A DNA stretch of 32,907 bases, taken from the NCBI GenBank assembly GCA_964370065.1, contig CAYJGK010000020.1:1-32907 (forward strand). The letters are read 5' to 3'. This document shows, piece after piece, positions 21,857 through 31,300 of the stretch. Both the position numbers and the translations under genes were made by a program. The notes below the pieces were generated by a model. That model made no database searches and was not told the DNA's origin. It worked only from the letters and a program-made list of their open reading frames with translations. The first letter of the stretch is position 1; each line of letters begins with the position of its first letter. This DNA comes from CAMQRS01 sp964370065 (GTDB lineage Bacteria; Bacillota_I; Bacilli_A; Erysipelotrichales; Erysipelotrichaceae).

Positions 21857-22744
21857 CTATTTTAAAATGCGTATTGCATTATGAATGTTTGTGATGGTAT
21901 TTGTTTTGTGGTGCCCACCAAACTCACCATCACAAGTCCAATCTAATCCTTCTTCGCAATCAATTTTAACACTTTTTGCTTTGAAGGTGATAATTTGTGG
22001 ACAGTTTTTAAAATTTCGACTTAATAATGCACTCAATATTGATTGAACATCTAATGCATTCGTTACACTTTTAATAAATAAACATTCAAAATAACCATCG
22101 TTTAATTGTACATCTTGTTCATTAAAGAAATGAAATCCTCCAATGGATAAAGAGTTAGAAATCATTCCATAGGTTAAGGTATCTTCAATAATCTGATGAT
22201 CGTATTCTATTCTAACGCGATAAGAAGGGATATTAAACCATTGTTTAAAACCTTCTAATAAGTAAGCACTATGCCCGAGTATGTTTTTAGATGCTTGTGG
22301 AGTGGTATAGGCTACATCACTAAATATGCCAAAGGCTGCAATATAACTAAAGTAGCGATCATTACACTTACCAATATCGTAAGCAGTTGCAGTGCCATTC
22401 AATAATTGTTTAGTTGCTTTGATGGGATTTTTGCTCAGTTTTGCACTGGATGCAAAATCATTCGTAGTTCCATTAGGGATGTAGCCAATCGGTTGTGTAA
22501 TTGAACAATCTAGACAAGCATGTATGACTTCATTTAAGGTCCCATCCCCACCACTACATACAATTAAGTCATATTTTTTATGATGTTTAAGAACTTGTCT
22601 ATACGCATCGTTTTTACTTTGCGTGATATGGACGTGTACAAGGTCTTTCTGTTTAGTGAATAAATCTAATACATCACTTAATTTTTGCTTTATAATCGAC
22701 TTTCCAGCACTTGCATGAACAAGAAATAGTACATTCCGACTCAT
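21857..22744 (-). CDS. YegS/DgkB-like lipid kinase
   Basis: This 295-residue protein is of the diacylglycerol/sphingosine kinase catalytic family, which phosphorylates membrane lipids with ATP. The nucleotide-binding motif SGGDGT (64-69) is followed by LNEVIHAC, PIGYIPNGTTNDFASS and an IVKGFFFNEQD-like FHFFNEQDVQLNDG segment (the substrate-side domain), and a C-terminal LDWTCDGEFGG (the conserved DGE). The ATG at 22744 with AGGAGGT is preferred: the frame upstream adds 36 hydrophobic residues that lie in the promoter. In Bacillus DgkB returns diacylglycerol to phosphatidate for phospholipid synthesis; a similar job is inferred. It leads a two-gene operon with the nitroreductase. Confidence 0.83.
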   Translation of the reverse strand: MSRNVLFLVHASAGKSIIKQKLSDVLDLFTKQKDLVHVHITQSKNDAYRQVLKHHKKYDLIVCSGGDGTLNEVIHACLDCSITQPIGYIPNGTTNDFASSAKLSKNPIKATKQLLNGTATAYDIGKCNDRYFSYIAAFGIFSDVAYTTPQASKNILGHSAYLLEGFKQWFNIPSYRVRIEYDHQIIEDTLTYGMISNSLSIGGFHFFNEQDVQLNDGYFECLFIKSVTNALDVQSILSALLSRNFKNCPQIITFKAKSVKIDCEEGLDWTCDGEFGGHHKTNTITNIHNAIRILK

Positions 22745-22772
22745 ATTAAGACCTCCTTTTTCTACTCTAATT

Positions 22773-22819
22773 ATTATAACGCATTTTTTAATGCATTGAA
22801 CAATAAATTTTAGTATAAT
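22773..22819. promoter_or_regulatory. Divergent promoters of the lipid kinase and U32 genes
   Basis: Minus strand: TTCAAT (22795-22800) and TATAAT (22773-22778), 16 bp apart. Plus strand: a perfect TATAAT (22814-22819) with only a poor -35. Between them GCATT (22781-22785) and AATGC (22790-22794) form a short inverted repeat that could bind a regulator shared by both genes. Confidence 0.55.
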
Positions 22820-22841
22820 AGTTAGGAAATGAGGGAAAACT

Positions 22842-25100
22842 ATGAAAAACATTGAACTTTTGTCCCCAGCAGGGAGTTATGAAAGTGCTTTAGCAGCCAT
22901 ACAAAATGGGTGTGATGCTATCTATATGGCAGGTCCCCGCTTTGGAGCACGTGCATACGCTACAAATTTTGATGAAACTAAAATGCAAGAAATCATCACT
23001 TATGCTCACGGTTATGGCGTAAAAGTATATATTACTATTAACACATTGGTTCATGATGAGGAACTACAAGACTGTATACAATATATCGATTTTTTATATC
23101 ACGCTAATGTAGATGCTTTAATTATTCAAGACTTAGGAATTCTAGATACAGTTCGTCAAAGATATCCTGATTTTGAAGTACATGCTTCTACTCAAATGCA
23201 TGTAAATAATAAGGAGAGCCTCCATTTTTTAAAGCAAATGGGAGTGCATCGTGCCGTGTTAGCTAGAGAAGTAGAATTACATGAATTTGAAGAGTTATCG
23301 CAACAAGGAATGGAATTAGAAGTTTTTGTTCATGGAGCTTTATGTGTAGCCTATTCAGGGCAATGCTTATTTAGTGCAATGTTAGGAGATCGTAGTGGAA
23401 ATCGTGGACAGTGTGCCCAAGGTTGTCGTATGCCTTACACCTTAATCGATGATGATAAAAAGGTATATGCAAAAGGATATTTATTAAGCTTAAAAGATTT
23501 ACACACCGTAGATATAATCCCTCAAATCGTAGATAGTGGTGTCACTTCGTTAAAACTAGAAGGAAGAATGAAGAAGAGTCAATACGTTGCTAGTATTACT
23601 AAAATGTATAGAGAAGCATTGGATCATGCTTTATTGCATAAAAAATATAAAGTATCAAATGCGTTAAATAAACAAAATAAAATTATGTTTAATAGAGGTT
23701 ACACAAAAGGATTTATGTTAAATGCTTTGGGCAGTCAATTAAGCAATTCGATTCGTCCTAATCATATGGGAATTGAAATAGGAAGTGTCATCCAAATTAA
23801 AAATCAAAAAATAAAAATTAAGTTAACTGATGAATTACATCAACATGACGGCATTCGCTTTTTAATGGAACCTGAAGATGTAGGGTGTAAGGTTAACCGC
23901 TTATATCTAGAGGGGTTATTAGTTAACTTTGCACCTAAGTATAGTGTGATTGAATTAGATCATACCTTAGATGTAAAGATAGGTGCAAAAGTTATAAAAA
24001 CAAGTGATTACTATTTAGAAAAACAAATCCAAAGCGAAATTGAACAAGCTCCTAGAACCGTTGCGATACAAATGCATTTTAAAGCGCAATTAGATAAACC
24101 TCTACTACTAGAAGTAACAGATGGTAAGCACCATATATGTGTGCAACACGGGCAAGCTAGTGCTGCTGTAAAGCTAGGCAGCACGCAAGAATTAATATAT
24201 AAACAATTGAGTAAAACAAGTGATACGATATTTAGCGTGCAAACTTTTACTTGTGAATTAGAATCACAATTATTTATTGTGAATAAGCACTTAAATGAAT
24301 TACGAAGATTGGCATTACAAAAATTATATGAAGCACGCATTCAAAAATTAACACGTCAAATAAATAATAGATACCCACTTGCAAAACAAAATACAGTAAA
24401 AGTGAGTCAACTTCTAGTTACGGTACAAAATGAAGCGCAACTACAAGTTTGCATGCAACTTAATATACCTATGATATTCATTGAAGATATAGATATATAC
24501 AATAAATATAAGCAATATGCTAATGTGTATTTAAGAGCAAATAAAGCAACAAAAACACAAAATAGTGATGTCACCCTAATACAAGAGTTAGGGGGATTAG
24601 TGAATCGTGAATCCTTCATTTGTGATACGGGCATTCATGTATATAATGCAAACAGTGCTTTACTTCTTCAACATTTAGGAGCAGGTGGTGCCACTTTATC
24701 TTTAGAATTAAACAAAGATGAAATAGCAACTTTAATGCGAAAGTACCTTTCTAATCACCCACATATGCCACTTATACAAGTGATATATGGAAGAGTGGAA
24801 GTTATGGTTTCTAAACATTGTCCAATAAATGCTTCTATTTTAGATAATCAAAAACAAAATTGCACACTATGCAGAGGGAAACTATATGCTTTACAAGATA
24901 AGTATAATAATGTGTATCCAATGTTAAATGATGCACAGTGTAATATGCATTTATATGATTTTAAAGTAAGAAATGAGATTTCGCTTATTCCTATGTACCA
25001 AGAACTGGGCATCCATCATTTCCGCTTTGACTTCACAGATGAAAGTCCTGCATTACTGAAAAGGACACTTTTTGACATATTAGGGACAGTTTTAGGTTAA
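22842..25100 (+). CDS. Peptidase U32-family protein (RlhA-type)
   Basis: This 752-residue protein is of the long U32 family. The N-terminal TIM-barrel-like domain (about 1-290) begins with IELLSPAGSYESALAAIQNGCDAIYMAG and carries the family signature HGALCVAYSGQC...NRGQCAQGC with Cys168, Cys175, Cys191 and Cys195, the iron-sulfur-binding cysteines. A beta-rich domain and a second barrel-like domain (DUF3656-like) follow to the C-terminus, which has a further cysteine pair (NCTLCRG). Despite the name, characterised relatives (RlhA, TrhP) hydroxylate 23S rRNA or tRNA using prephenate, so an RNA modification role is more likely than proteolysis. GAGGG lies before the ATG. Length is usual for the RlhA-like branch. 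Confidence 0.85.
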   Translation: MKNIELLSPAGSYESALAAIQNGCDAIYMAGPRFGARAYATNFDETKMQEIITYAHGYGVKVYITINTLVHDEELQDCIQYIDFLYHANVDALIIQDLGILDTVRQRYPDFEVHASTQMHVNNKESLHFLKQMGVHRAVLAREVELHEFEELSQQGMELEVFVHGALCVAYSGQCLFSAMLGDRSGNRGQCAQGCRMPYTLIDDDKKVYAKGYLLSLKDLHTVDIIPQIVDSGVTSLKLEGRMKKSQYVASITKMYREALDHALLHKKYKVSNALNKQNKIMFNRGYTKGFMLNALGSQLSNSIRPNHMGIEIGSVIQIKNQKIKIKLTDELHQHDGIRFLMEPEDVGCKVNRLYLEGLLVNFAPKYSVIELDHTLDVKIGAKVIKTSDYYLEKQIQSEIEQAPRTVAIQMHFKAQLDKPLLLEVTDGKHHICVQHGQASAAVKLGSTQELIYKQLSKTSDTIFSVQTFTCELESQLFIVNKHLNELRRLALQKLYEARIQKLTRQINNRYPLAKQNTVKVSQLLVTVQNEAQLQVCMQLNIPMIFIEDIDIYNKYKQYANVYLRANKATKTQNSDVTLIQELGGLVNRESFICDTGIHVYNANSALLLQHLGAGGATLSLELNKDEIATLMRKYLSNHPHMPLIQVIYGRVEVMVSKHCPINASILDNQKQNCTLCRGKLYALQDKYNNVYPMLNDAQCNMHLYDFKVRNEISLIPMYQELGIHHFRFDFTDESPALLKRTLFDILGTVLG

Positions 25101-25127
25101 AGTATAGGATTTATACTTGTAATTGGC

Positions 25128-25133
25128 TATAAT
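25128..25133 (+). promoter_or_regulatory. -10 element of a short leader transcript
   Basis: A perfect TATAAT lies 28 bp after the U32 stop. No good -35 is seen at 17 bp. An inverted repeat AAGTATA/TATACTT (25100-25106 with 25112-25118) sits just upstream. Transcription would start near 25140, shortly before the 24-codon ORF. Confidence 0.45.
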
Positions 25134-25159
25134 GAGGTCACAAGAAAGGTGTGATCAAT

Positions 25160-25234
25160 ATGTTGTTAGAAAACTATGTGAGTGTTGAATATGTTGTTTG
25201 CATCAAAAGACAATCGTCTTTCTTTTTGACATAA
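25160..25234 (+). CDS. 24-residue leader ORF before the ankyrin gene
   Basis: A start at 25160, preceded by AAAGGTGTG at suitable spacing, opens 24 codons reading MLLENYVSVEYVVCIKRQSS plus four hydrophobic or small residues. The stop (25232-25234) lies within the 5' arm of the hairpin 25229-25253, and a small hairpin AAAGAC/GTCTTT (25206-25211 with 25216-25221) lies in its last third. This geometry resembles leader peptides of attenuators, where a ribosome reaching the stop would melt the terminator stem. It could equally be a chance ORF in a short spacer. Confidence 0.35.
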   Translation: MLLENYVSVEYVVCIKRQSSFFLT

Positions 25235-25260
25235 GGTCCTAGTGACTTTATGTTTTTTTT
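25226..25260 (+). promoter_or_regulatory. Hairpin with T run that also contains TTGACA-17-TATGTT
   Basis: ACATAAGGTC (25229-25238) pairs with GACTTTATGT (25244-25253) through 10 bp with one G-T, a 5-nt loop and a following T run to 25260, a textbook intrinsic terminator. The same DNA holds TTGACA (25226-25231) and TATGTT (25249-25254) 17 bp apart, a reasonable promoter starting near 25261. It is therefore either a terminator/attenuator for a leader transcript, or a promoter with an operator-like palindrome, or both. Confidence 0.65.
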
Positions 25261-25291
25261 ATTATTTTCAAGGTCAAGGAGGTACAAGAAA

Positions 25292-25960
25292 ATGGATCAA
25301 GAAATGAAAGTGTTATGGGAATGTGGAGCTAGTGGAAATGTAAATTTATTAGTTGCACAAATGCAAAAAGGGATGGATATCGATTATCAAAACGAAGAAG
25401 GAAGAACAATACTAATGCGAGCAGCAAAAAGAGATCATAAAGATGTGGTTCGCATTTTAGTTGATTCAGGAGTAGATGTTAATAAAAGAGATCGACAAGG
25501 AAGAACGGCACTAATGGGTGCTGCTAAAAAAGGAAATAAAACGATTGTGAAAAAATTAATGGAAGCTGGTGCTGACTTAAACATCCAAGATGTTAAAGGA
25601 AGAACGGCTTTGATGAGAGCTAGTTTTTTAGGGTATGACCGTGTGGTGCGTGAATTACTAAAAGGTGATTTAATGCTTGATATTCGTGATGAAAGTGGTA
25701 GAACAGCATTAATGGAAGCTTGTTTAGCGTATAAACAAGATGTAATTGATTTACTATTAATTTCAAAAGTGAATGTTAATCTAGCAGATAATAATGGTTG
25801 TACTGCGTTAATGCGTGCAGCCTATGCAGGGTATACAGGGTTGGTGATTCAATTATTAGACTATGGTGCAGATAAAGAGGCAGAAGATGAAGATGGAAGA
25901 AAAGCAATTCATTATGTGCGTGAACACTGTTTAGATGAATTAAAGCCATTGTTGAAATAA
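25292..25960 (+). CDS. Ankyrin-repeat protein
   Basis: This 222-residue protein is made almost wholly of about six ankyrin repeats (from residue 5 to 218). Each has the TALM-x-AA or similar turn (GRTILMRAAKRDHKDVVRIL, GRTALMGAAKKGNKTIVKKL, GRTALMRASFLGYDRVVREL, GRTALMEACLAYKQDVIDLL, GCTALMRAAYAGYTGLVIQL, and a last short GRKAIHYV). It lacks a signal peptide, so it is probably cytoplasmic and serves as a protein-binding scaffold. The ATG at 25292 follows AAGGAGG. The next gene, an EF-G-like GTPase, starts 12 bp after its stop. The pair is likely one operon; the partner of the ankyrin repeats is unknown. Confidence 0.85.
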   Translation: MDQEMKVLWECGASGNVNLLVAQMQKGMDIDYQNEEGRTILMRAAKRDHKDVVRILVDSGVDVNKRDRQGRTALMGAAKKGNKTIVKKLMEAGADLNIQDVKGRTALMRASFLGYDRVVRELLKGDLMLDIRDESGRTALMEACLAYKQDVIDLLLISKVNVNLADNNGCTALMRAAYAGYTGLVIQLLDYGADKEAEDEDGRKAIHYVREHCLDELKPLLK

Positions 25961-25972
25961 GGGGGAATCAAA

Positions 25973-28045
25973 ATGAGAGACTATATAGCAAGTGAAGTAC
26001 GCAATGTTAGTGTACTAGGACATAATGGTGCAGGGAAAACAAGTATATTAGAAGCGATGCTTTATTATACAAAAGCAAGTGATCGTTTTGGAAAAACAAG
26101 TGAAGGTAGTTCATTAATTGATTATGATAATGAAGAAATCAAACGAGGAATTAGCATTTATACAAGTATTGTTCCGATTGAGTGGCAAGAGTGTAAAATT
26201 AATTTCTTAGATACACCAGGTTATTTAGATTATGTAGGAGAACGCGATGCTGCCATTGAAGTATGTGATAATGCTTTAATAATTGTTAGCGCTAAAGATC
26301 AAATACAACCAGGTACTAGAAATGCATGGGAAAAAGTACAAAAACGCAAAATACCCACGATATTCTTTATTAATAAATTGGATGAAGAGAATACCTCATT
26401 TGATGCAACGTATGGACAGTTAAGAGAAACATTTGGAAAAGCAGTGATTCCTTTTGAAGTTCCTATTGTTGAAAAGGGGGAAGTTGTTGGTTCTGTAAAT
26501 ATTTTGCGCAATAAAGCTTGGTATTATAAAACAGATAAAGCAAGTAAAGAGGTATCATACGATGTGCCTGAGGACATGATAGAAGTAGTGGCGGAGTATA
26601 AGAATCAAATTGCAGAAACAGTGGCAATGAGTGATGATGAATTAATGGAACGCTACTTTAGTGGTGAAGACTTTAGTGATGCGCAATTAACTAGAGGAGT
26701 ACGTATTGGAGTGCGTAATGGAGATATCATTCCAGTCTTTTCAGGGGCTGCTACTAGTTCAATCGGAATAGAACGTTTAATGGATTTGATTGTAAAATAC
26801 TTCCCAGCATATGGGGAACAAGGAAGTGTACATATCAAAGATATCAAACGAGGAAATGAAAAAGATATTCGTTGTGCAGAAGATGAGGTTATGAGCGCAA
26901 GAATCTTTAAAACGATTATTGATCCGTTTGTAGGACGCATTTCTTATTTGAAAGTAAGAAGTGGGGTTTTATCAAGTGATAGTGTAGTCTATAATACGAA
27001 AAAAGAAGAAACTGAAAAAATCAATCAAATCTTTATAATTAAAGGAAAGCATCAAACAGCAGTCGGAAAATTATTTACAGGAGATATCGGAGCGGTTGTA
27101 AAGTTACAGCATTCACAAACAAATGATACCTTATGTGATAAAGGACATGAGTATATCATTGATGATATTCCATTTTCAAAAGGGTTGCTAGCTAAATCAG
27201 TAACACCCTTATCTAAAAACGATGAAGATAAAGTGAATGGAGCTTTAGCTAAAATAGTAGAGGAAGATCCAAGTGTGTTAGTTAAGGTTAATCCTGATAC
27301 ATTAGAAACGATTATTTATGGAGTTGGAGAACAACATTTAGAAGTCATTGTTTCTAAAATGAAGACAAAATACAAGGTAGATGTGGTATTAGCGACACCA
27401 AGAGTGCCATATCGTGAAACGATTAAAAAGAAAGTTATTGGAGAAGGAAGACATAAAAAACAGAATGGTGGCCATGGACAATTTGGACATGTATTCATTG
27501 AGTTTGCTCCTAATCCAGATATCGAAGAAATGGAATTTGCAGATAAGGTAGTAGGAGGAGCCGTTCCAAAAGGATACTTCCCAGCTGTAGAAGCAGGGTT
27601 ACGCGATATTATGAAACATGGAGTATTAGCAGACAATAATGTGGTGAATGTGAAAGCTACTTTATTAGATGGGAAATACCATGATGTAGATTCTAATGAA
27701 ATGGCATTTAAATTAGCTGCACAATTGGCCTATAAAGACGCAATGCCAAAAGCAAACCCAATTTTATTAGAACCAATTGTACTATTAAATATTTATATTC
27801 CAGATGAATATACAGGTACAATTATTGGAGAAATGAATAAACGTAGAGGTATGATTTTAGGAATGGAATTAGTGAATGACAAACAAGAAATAAAAGTTCA
27901 AATTCCTCATGCAGAGGTGTTAAATTTTGCAACAGACTTACGAGCATTGACACAAGGACGTGGAGAATATACGCAAGAATTTAATCACTATGATGAAGTG
28001 CCTACGCATTTAAAAGATAAAATTATTGACCAATTAAAAAAATAA
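25973..28045 (+). CDS. EF-G-like GTPase (second EF-G/FusA2-type paralogue)
   Basis: This 690-residue translation-factor GTPase has the full EF-G domain set. The P-loop GHNGAGKTS (16-24), switch II DTPGYLDY (80-87) and the G4 motif NKLD (134-137) are clear; domains II to V follow, with RVPYRETIKKK, GGHGQFGHVFIEF (domain IV start) and RRGMILGME (domain V). The conserved EF-G histidine of DTPGH is Tyr84 here. This DTPGY form belongs to the widespread paralogue of Clostridia and relatives rather than the essential FusA. It is not of the Tet(M) type. The function of this paralogue is not settled; it may act on the ribosome under particular conditions. It lies 12 bp after the ankyrin gene and is likely co-expressed. 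Confidence 0.87.
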   Translation: MRDYIASEVRNVSVLGHNGAGKTSILEAMLYYTKASDRFGKTSEGSSLIDYDNEEIKRGISIYTSIVPIEWQECKINFLDTPGYLDYVGERDAAIEVCDNALIIVSAKDQIQPGTRNAWEKVQKRKIPTIFFINKLDEENTSFDATYGQLRETFGKAVIPFEVPIVEKGEVVGSVNILRNKAWYYKTDKASKEVSYDVPEDMIEVVAEYKNQIAETVAMSDDELMERYFSGEDFSDAQLTRGVRIGVRNGDIIPVFSGAATSSIGIERLMDLIVKYFPAYGEQGSVHIKDIKRGNEKDIRCAEDEVMSARIFKTIIDPFVGRISYLKVRSGVLSSDSVVYNTKKEETEKINQIFIIKGKHQTAVGKLFTGDIGAVVKLQHSQTNDTLCDKGHEYIIDDIPFSKGLLAKSVTPLSKNDEDKVNGALAKIVEEDPSVLVKVNPDTLETIIYGVGEQHLEVIVSKMKTKYKVDVVLATPRVPYRETIKKKVIGEGRHKKQNGGHGQFGHVFIEFAPNPDIEEMEFADKVVGGAVPKGYFPAVEAGLRDIMKHGVLADNNVVNVKATLLDGKYHDVDSNEMAFKLAAQLAYKDAMPKANPILLEPIVLLNIYIPDEYTGTIIGEMNKRRGMILGMELVNDKQEIKVQIPHAEVLNFATDLRALTQGRGEYTQEFNHYDEVPTHLKDKIIDQLKK

Positions 28046-28059
28046 TTTAAAATGATTTA

Positions 28060-28099
28060 AAACAGTACAAGATGCTTATGTATTTTGTACTGTTTACTT
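28060..28099 (+). terminator. Probable terminator of the ankyrin/EF-G-like operon
   Basis: AAACAGTACAA (28060-28070) pairs perfectly over 11 bp with TTGTACTGTTT (28085-28095) around a 14-nt loop. The T run is short (TTT then ACTTG), so termination may be incomplete. Confidence 0.65.
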
Positions 28100-28100
28100 G

Positions 28101-28300
28101 TATAATGTGATGTTTGTTTTTTTATATAAATAAATAATGTATAAATAATAAAAAAAACGTTTTCAATTTATTATGTTATAGACATCCAGTAATGTAAGTG
28201 CTATCATTATTTTTAGATACCTGAAACTTTAGGGGGTTATTAGGAGGTGAAATAGAAGCATAATGGCATAGCAAAGTATACATATAAGGGAGAGGAAAAG
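28101..28300 (+). promoter_or_regulatory. Promoter and long leader of the GH20 gene
   Basis: A TATAAT at 28101-28106 is the best -10; no good -35 is present 17 bp upstream. Transcription from there gives a leader of about 190 nt. It holds a cre-like site (28152-28165), a stray AGGAGG (28242-28247) followed by a two-codon ORF (ATG GCA TAG at 28263-28271), and the real AGGGAGAGG before the GH20 start at 28301. Confidence 0.4.
28152..28165. promoter_or_regulatory. Candidate CcpA cre site
   Basis: The 14-bp AAAAAACGTTTTCA differs only in its first two bases from TGAAAACGTTTTCA, a perfect palindromic cre. It lies about 45 bp after the likely -10 and 135 bp before the GH20 start, a position fit for roadblock repression by CcpA when preferred sugars are present. 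Confidence 0.5.
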
Positions 28301-31300
28301 ATGAAAAAAATATTTAAGAGTTTTTGTGCATTTGCAGTCACTTTAGGATTGCTTCCTATGTATTCATTACCCGCATATGCGCAAAGTGAAAAAGTTTACA
28401 TTGATCACACAAGAGAGCAAGGCGTAAGTGCTAGTGTGAATGATGTTGAAGTAAGTTATTGGGGCGCAGATAAAGCAATTGATGGAATTGTAAATCGTGA
28501 TGCAGCAAAGCCTGAGCAATCACGCTGGTCGTCAAATTTAGCATCAGTGGGCGCAGCTGATAAAATACTAACAGTTGATTTAGGATCAATAAAAAGTTTT
28601 GATCGCTTTATTATTGAATGGGAAAGAGATAATATTGATGAGTTTATCATTGACGTTTCAGATGATGGAGAAACTTATGAGCAAGCTTATATTAGTGATA
28701 AATCAGTTGATTCATTAACAACAACTGTCGACTTAGCAGAAAAAGTAAGCGGGCGTTATGTTCGTTTAACAGTTAGTGAATACAATGGAGGTAGTATGAA
28801 TTGGGCTTCTGTATCACTATATGAATTTAAAATACAAGAAAGTAGTGAAAATGCCAACTTAGCGTTAGATAAAACAACAGTTTCACATTCACATGAAGAT
28901 TCAACACTTGTTGCCTCAAAAGCAACAGATGGTGATAGATCGACACGTTGGGCAAGTGGTACCGAAGCTTTATCAAACTGGATTTATGTTGATTTAGGAA
29001 GTGTGGTACCCGTTGCGAATGTGCAAATATTATGGGAGCGCTTAAATGCAGTGAATGTAGAAATACAAGTAGCTACAACATTGTCAGATACAATGGTCGA
29101 TAGCGATTGGACAACGGTACACACAGCTACACAAGTTCCAAGTGCAAATGACCAAAGTATTAATTTAGCAGATACTTATGAAGCTAGATATGTGCGAGTA
29201 AAAATTAATGAATTTACTAGTACATCTTCGGATTCATCTGCTGACTGGCCAACAGTTTCTATTTATGAATTAGAAGTGTATTCTTTTCCAGAAATCGAAC
29301 CAGAAGTTACAATTAGCACAATTTCGAATGCGATCACATTAGAAAATCCGACTGCTGGTCAAACAAGTTTAGATATTTCACACATTACTGCTTTAGCAAC
29401 AGATCAATTTAGTGTGGAATACAATGGGACGGATTATGAACAAATAATTGATGTAGATTTATCTATTTATGAACCAATTGTAGACACAGTTGTTAAGCCA
29501 AATTTCAAAATTACAGATGTAAATTCTGGTGAATATGCATTTAAAGAATTAGAAATTACGGTTCCAGGAAAATACACACAAGAGGCACAAGACAATGAAA
29601 AGCCAGTTGTTATTCCGGAATTACGTGAATGGAAAGGACATACAGGTAACTTTGTTGCAACACAAGCTAGTAAAATTGTAGTAGCAGATGAAAGTCTTCT
29701 AGAAACAGCTACACTATTTGCGAGTGATTTAGCAGAAATGAATGGTTTAACTTTACCTGTAGAAGTAGGAGCACCAACAACTGGAGATTTCTATTTCTCA
29801 TTAAGCAACGATGTGAATAAAGGATATCAAGAAGAAGGGTATTTATTAGATATTAATGAATATGTGCACATTGAAGCAACAACTACAACAGGTGCTTATT
29901 ATGGAACGCGTAGTATCTTACAAATTTTACAAACAACTGGTGATTTAAGTATTCCAAAAGGAATGACAAGAGATTACCCATTATATGAAGTTAGAGGATT
30001 CATGTTAGATGTTGGAAGAAAAACATTTGAGTTAGAATATTTATATGATTTAATGGAAGAAATGTCATGGTATAAAATGAATGATTTCCAATTACATTTA
30101 AACGATAACTATATTTTCTTGGAAGATTATACAAATGCGGGATTAGATCCAATGGATGCATATGCAGGATTCCGTTTAGAGTCAAGTATTGTTGAAGGTG
30201 GAAACAATGGACTAAACAAAGCAGATTTAACTTCAAAAGATGTGTTCTATACCAAAGCAGAATACGTTGATTTATTAAATGAATCGGCTGCAAGAGGAGT
30301 TACGATTGTGCCTGAGTTTGATACACCTGCACATTCACTAGCTCTTACATTAGTTCGTCCTGATTTAAGAGTAGGTAGCGTTGGTAGAGAAAATGATCAC
30401 TTAGACTTAATTAATAGCTATGATGAAAGTTTAGCGTTTGTTCAAAGTATCTTTAGTGAATACATGGAGGGGGCAAATCCTATCTTCCCGACAGGAAGCG
30501 TTGTGCATTTAGGATTAGATGAATTTACAGCATCTTCATCTCAATTTAGAAAATTCTCAAATGATATGATTGATTTTGCAGAAGAAGAAGGATATGTGCC
30601 AAGAGTTTGGGGAAGTTTAACTTCATTAAACCAAGGAGAAGAAGTACTAGGAGATGGTGTACAGATGAACCTTTGGAATAATGGATGGGCAAATTTCAAA
30701 GAAATGTATGAATTAGGATTTGACTTAATTAATACAAATGATGGAGATTACTATATTGTTCCAGACGCTGGATACTATTTTGACTACTTAAGTAAAGCAC
30801 ACATTTACAGCAAAGATGTAAATGAATTAGGTGGATTTACTATTCCTGCAGGAGATTCACAAATGATTGGTGGAATGTTTGCGGTATGGAACGATCAAAT
30901 AGACATGCGACAAAATGGTACAAGCGAATACGATGTATATGTACGTATTAAAGATGCATTACCATATTTTGCATCTGCCGTTTGGGGTAAACAGTCTTAT
31001 ACATATGAACAATTAGAAGAAGCAGTTCCACATAGTGATGAAGTGCCAAATACTAACTTAGCGCATGAAGTAGAAAGTGAAACGCCTACTATTGCACACT
31101 ATGAGTTAGATGGAAATAGCGATTTAAGCGAAAATAATTATGACATTATTAATGCAATGAATACTTCCTATGTAGAAGAAGATTATAAAACAGTACTTGC
31201 ATTAAATGGGGAAGAGAGTTATGTTGAAACACCATTAGATCGCCTAGGTGTAGGAAATAGTGTACGTATGAAAGTAAAACGTACAAGTGATTCAACAGAT

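Noticed and set aside
22745..22852. N-terminal extension of the lipid kinase by 36 residues
   Set aside because: It covers the divergent promoters and has no Shine-Dalgarno; the ATG at 22744 has AGGAGGT and matches the family's start.
25973..28045. Tet(M)-type ribosome protection protein
   Set aside because: The N-terminus and switch II (DTPGYLDY) match the EF-G-like paralogue of Clostridia, not the Tet(M) group, despite the leader-like structure upstream.
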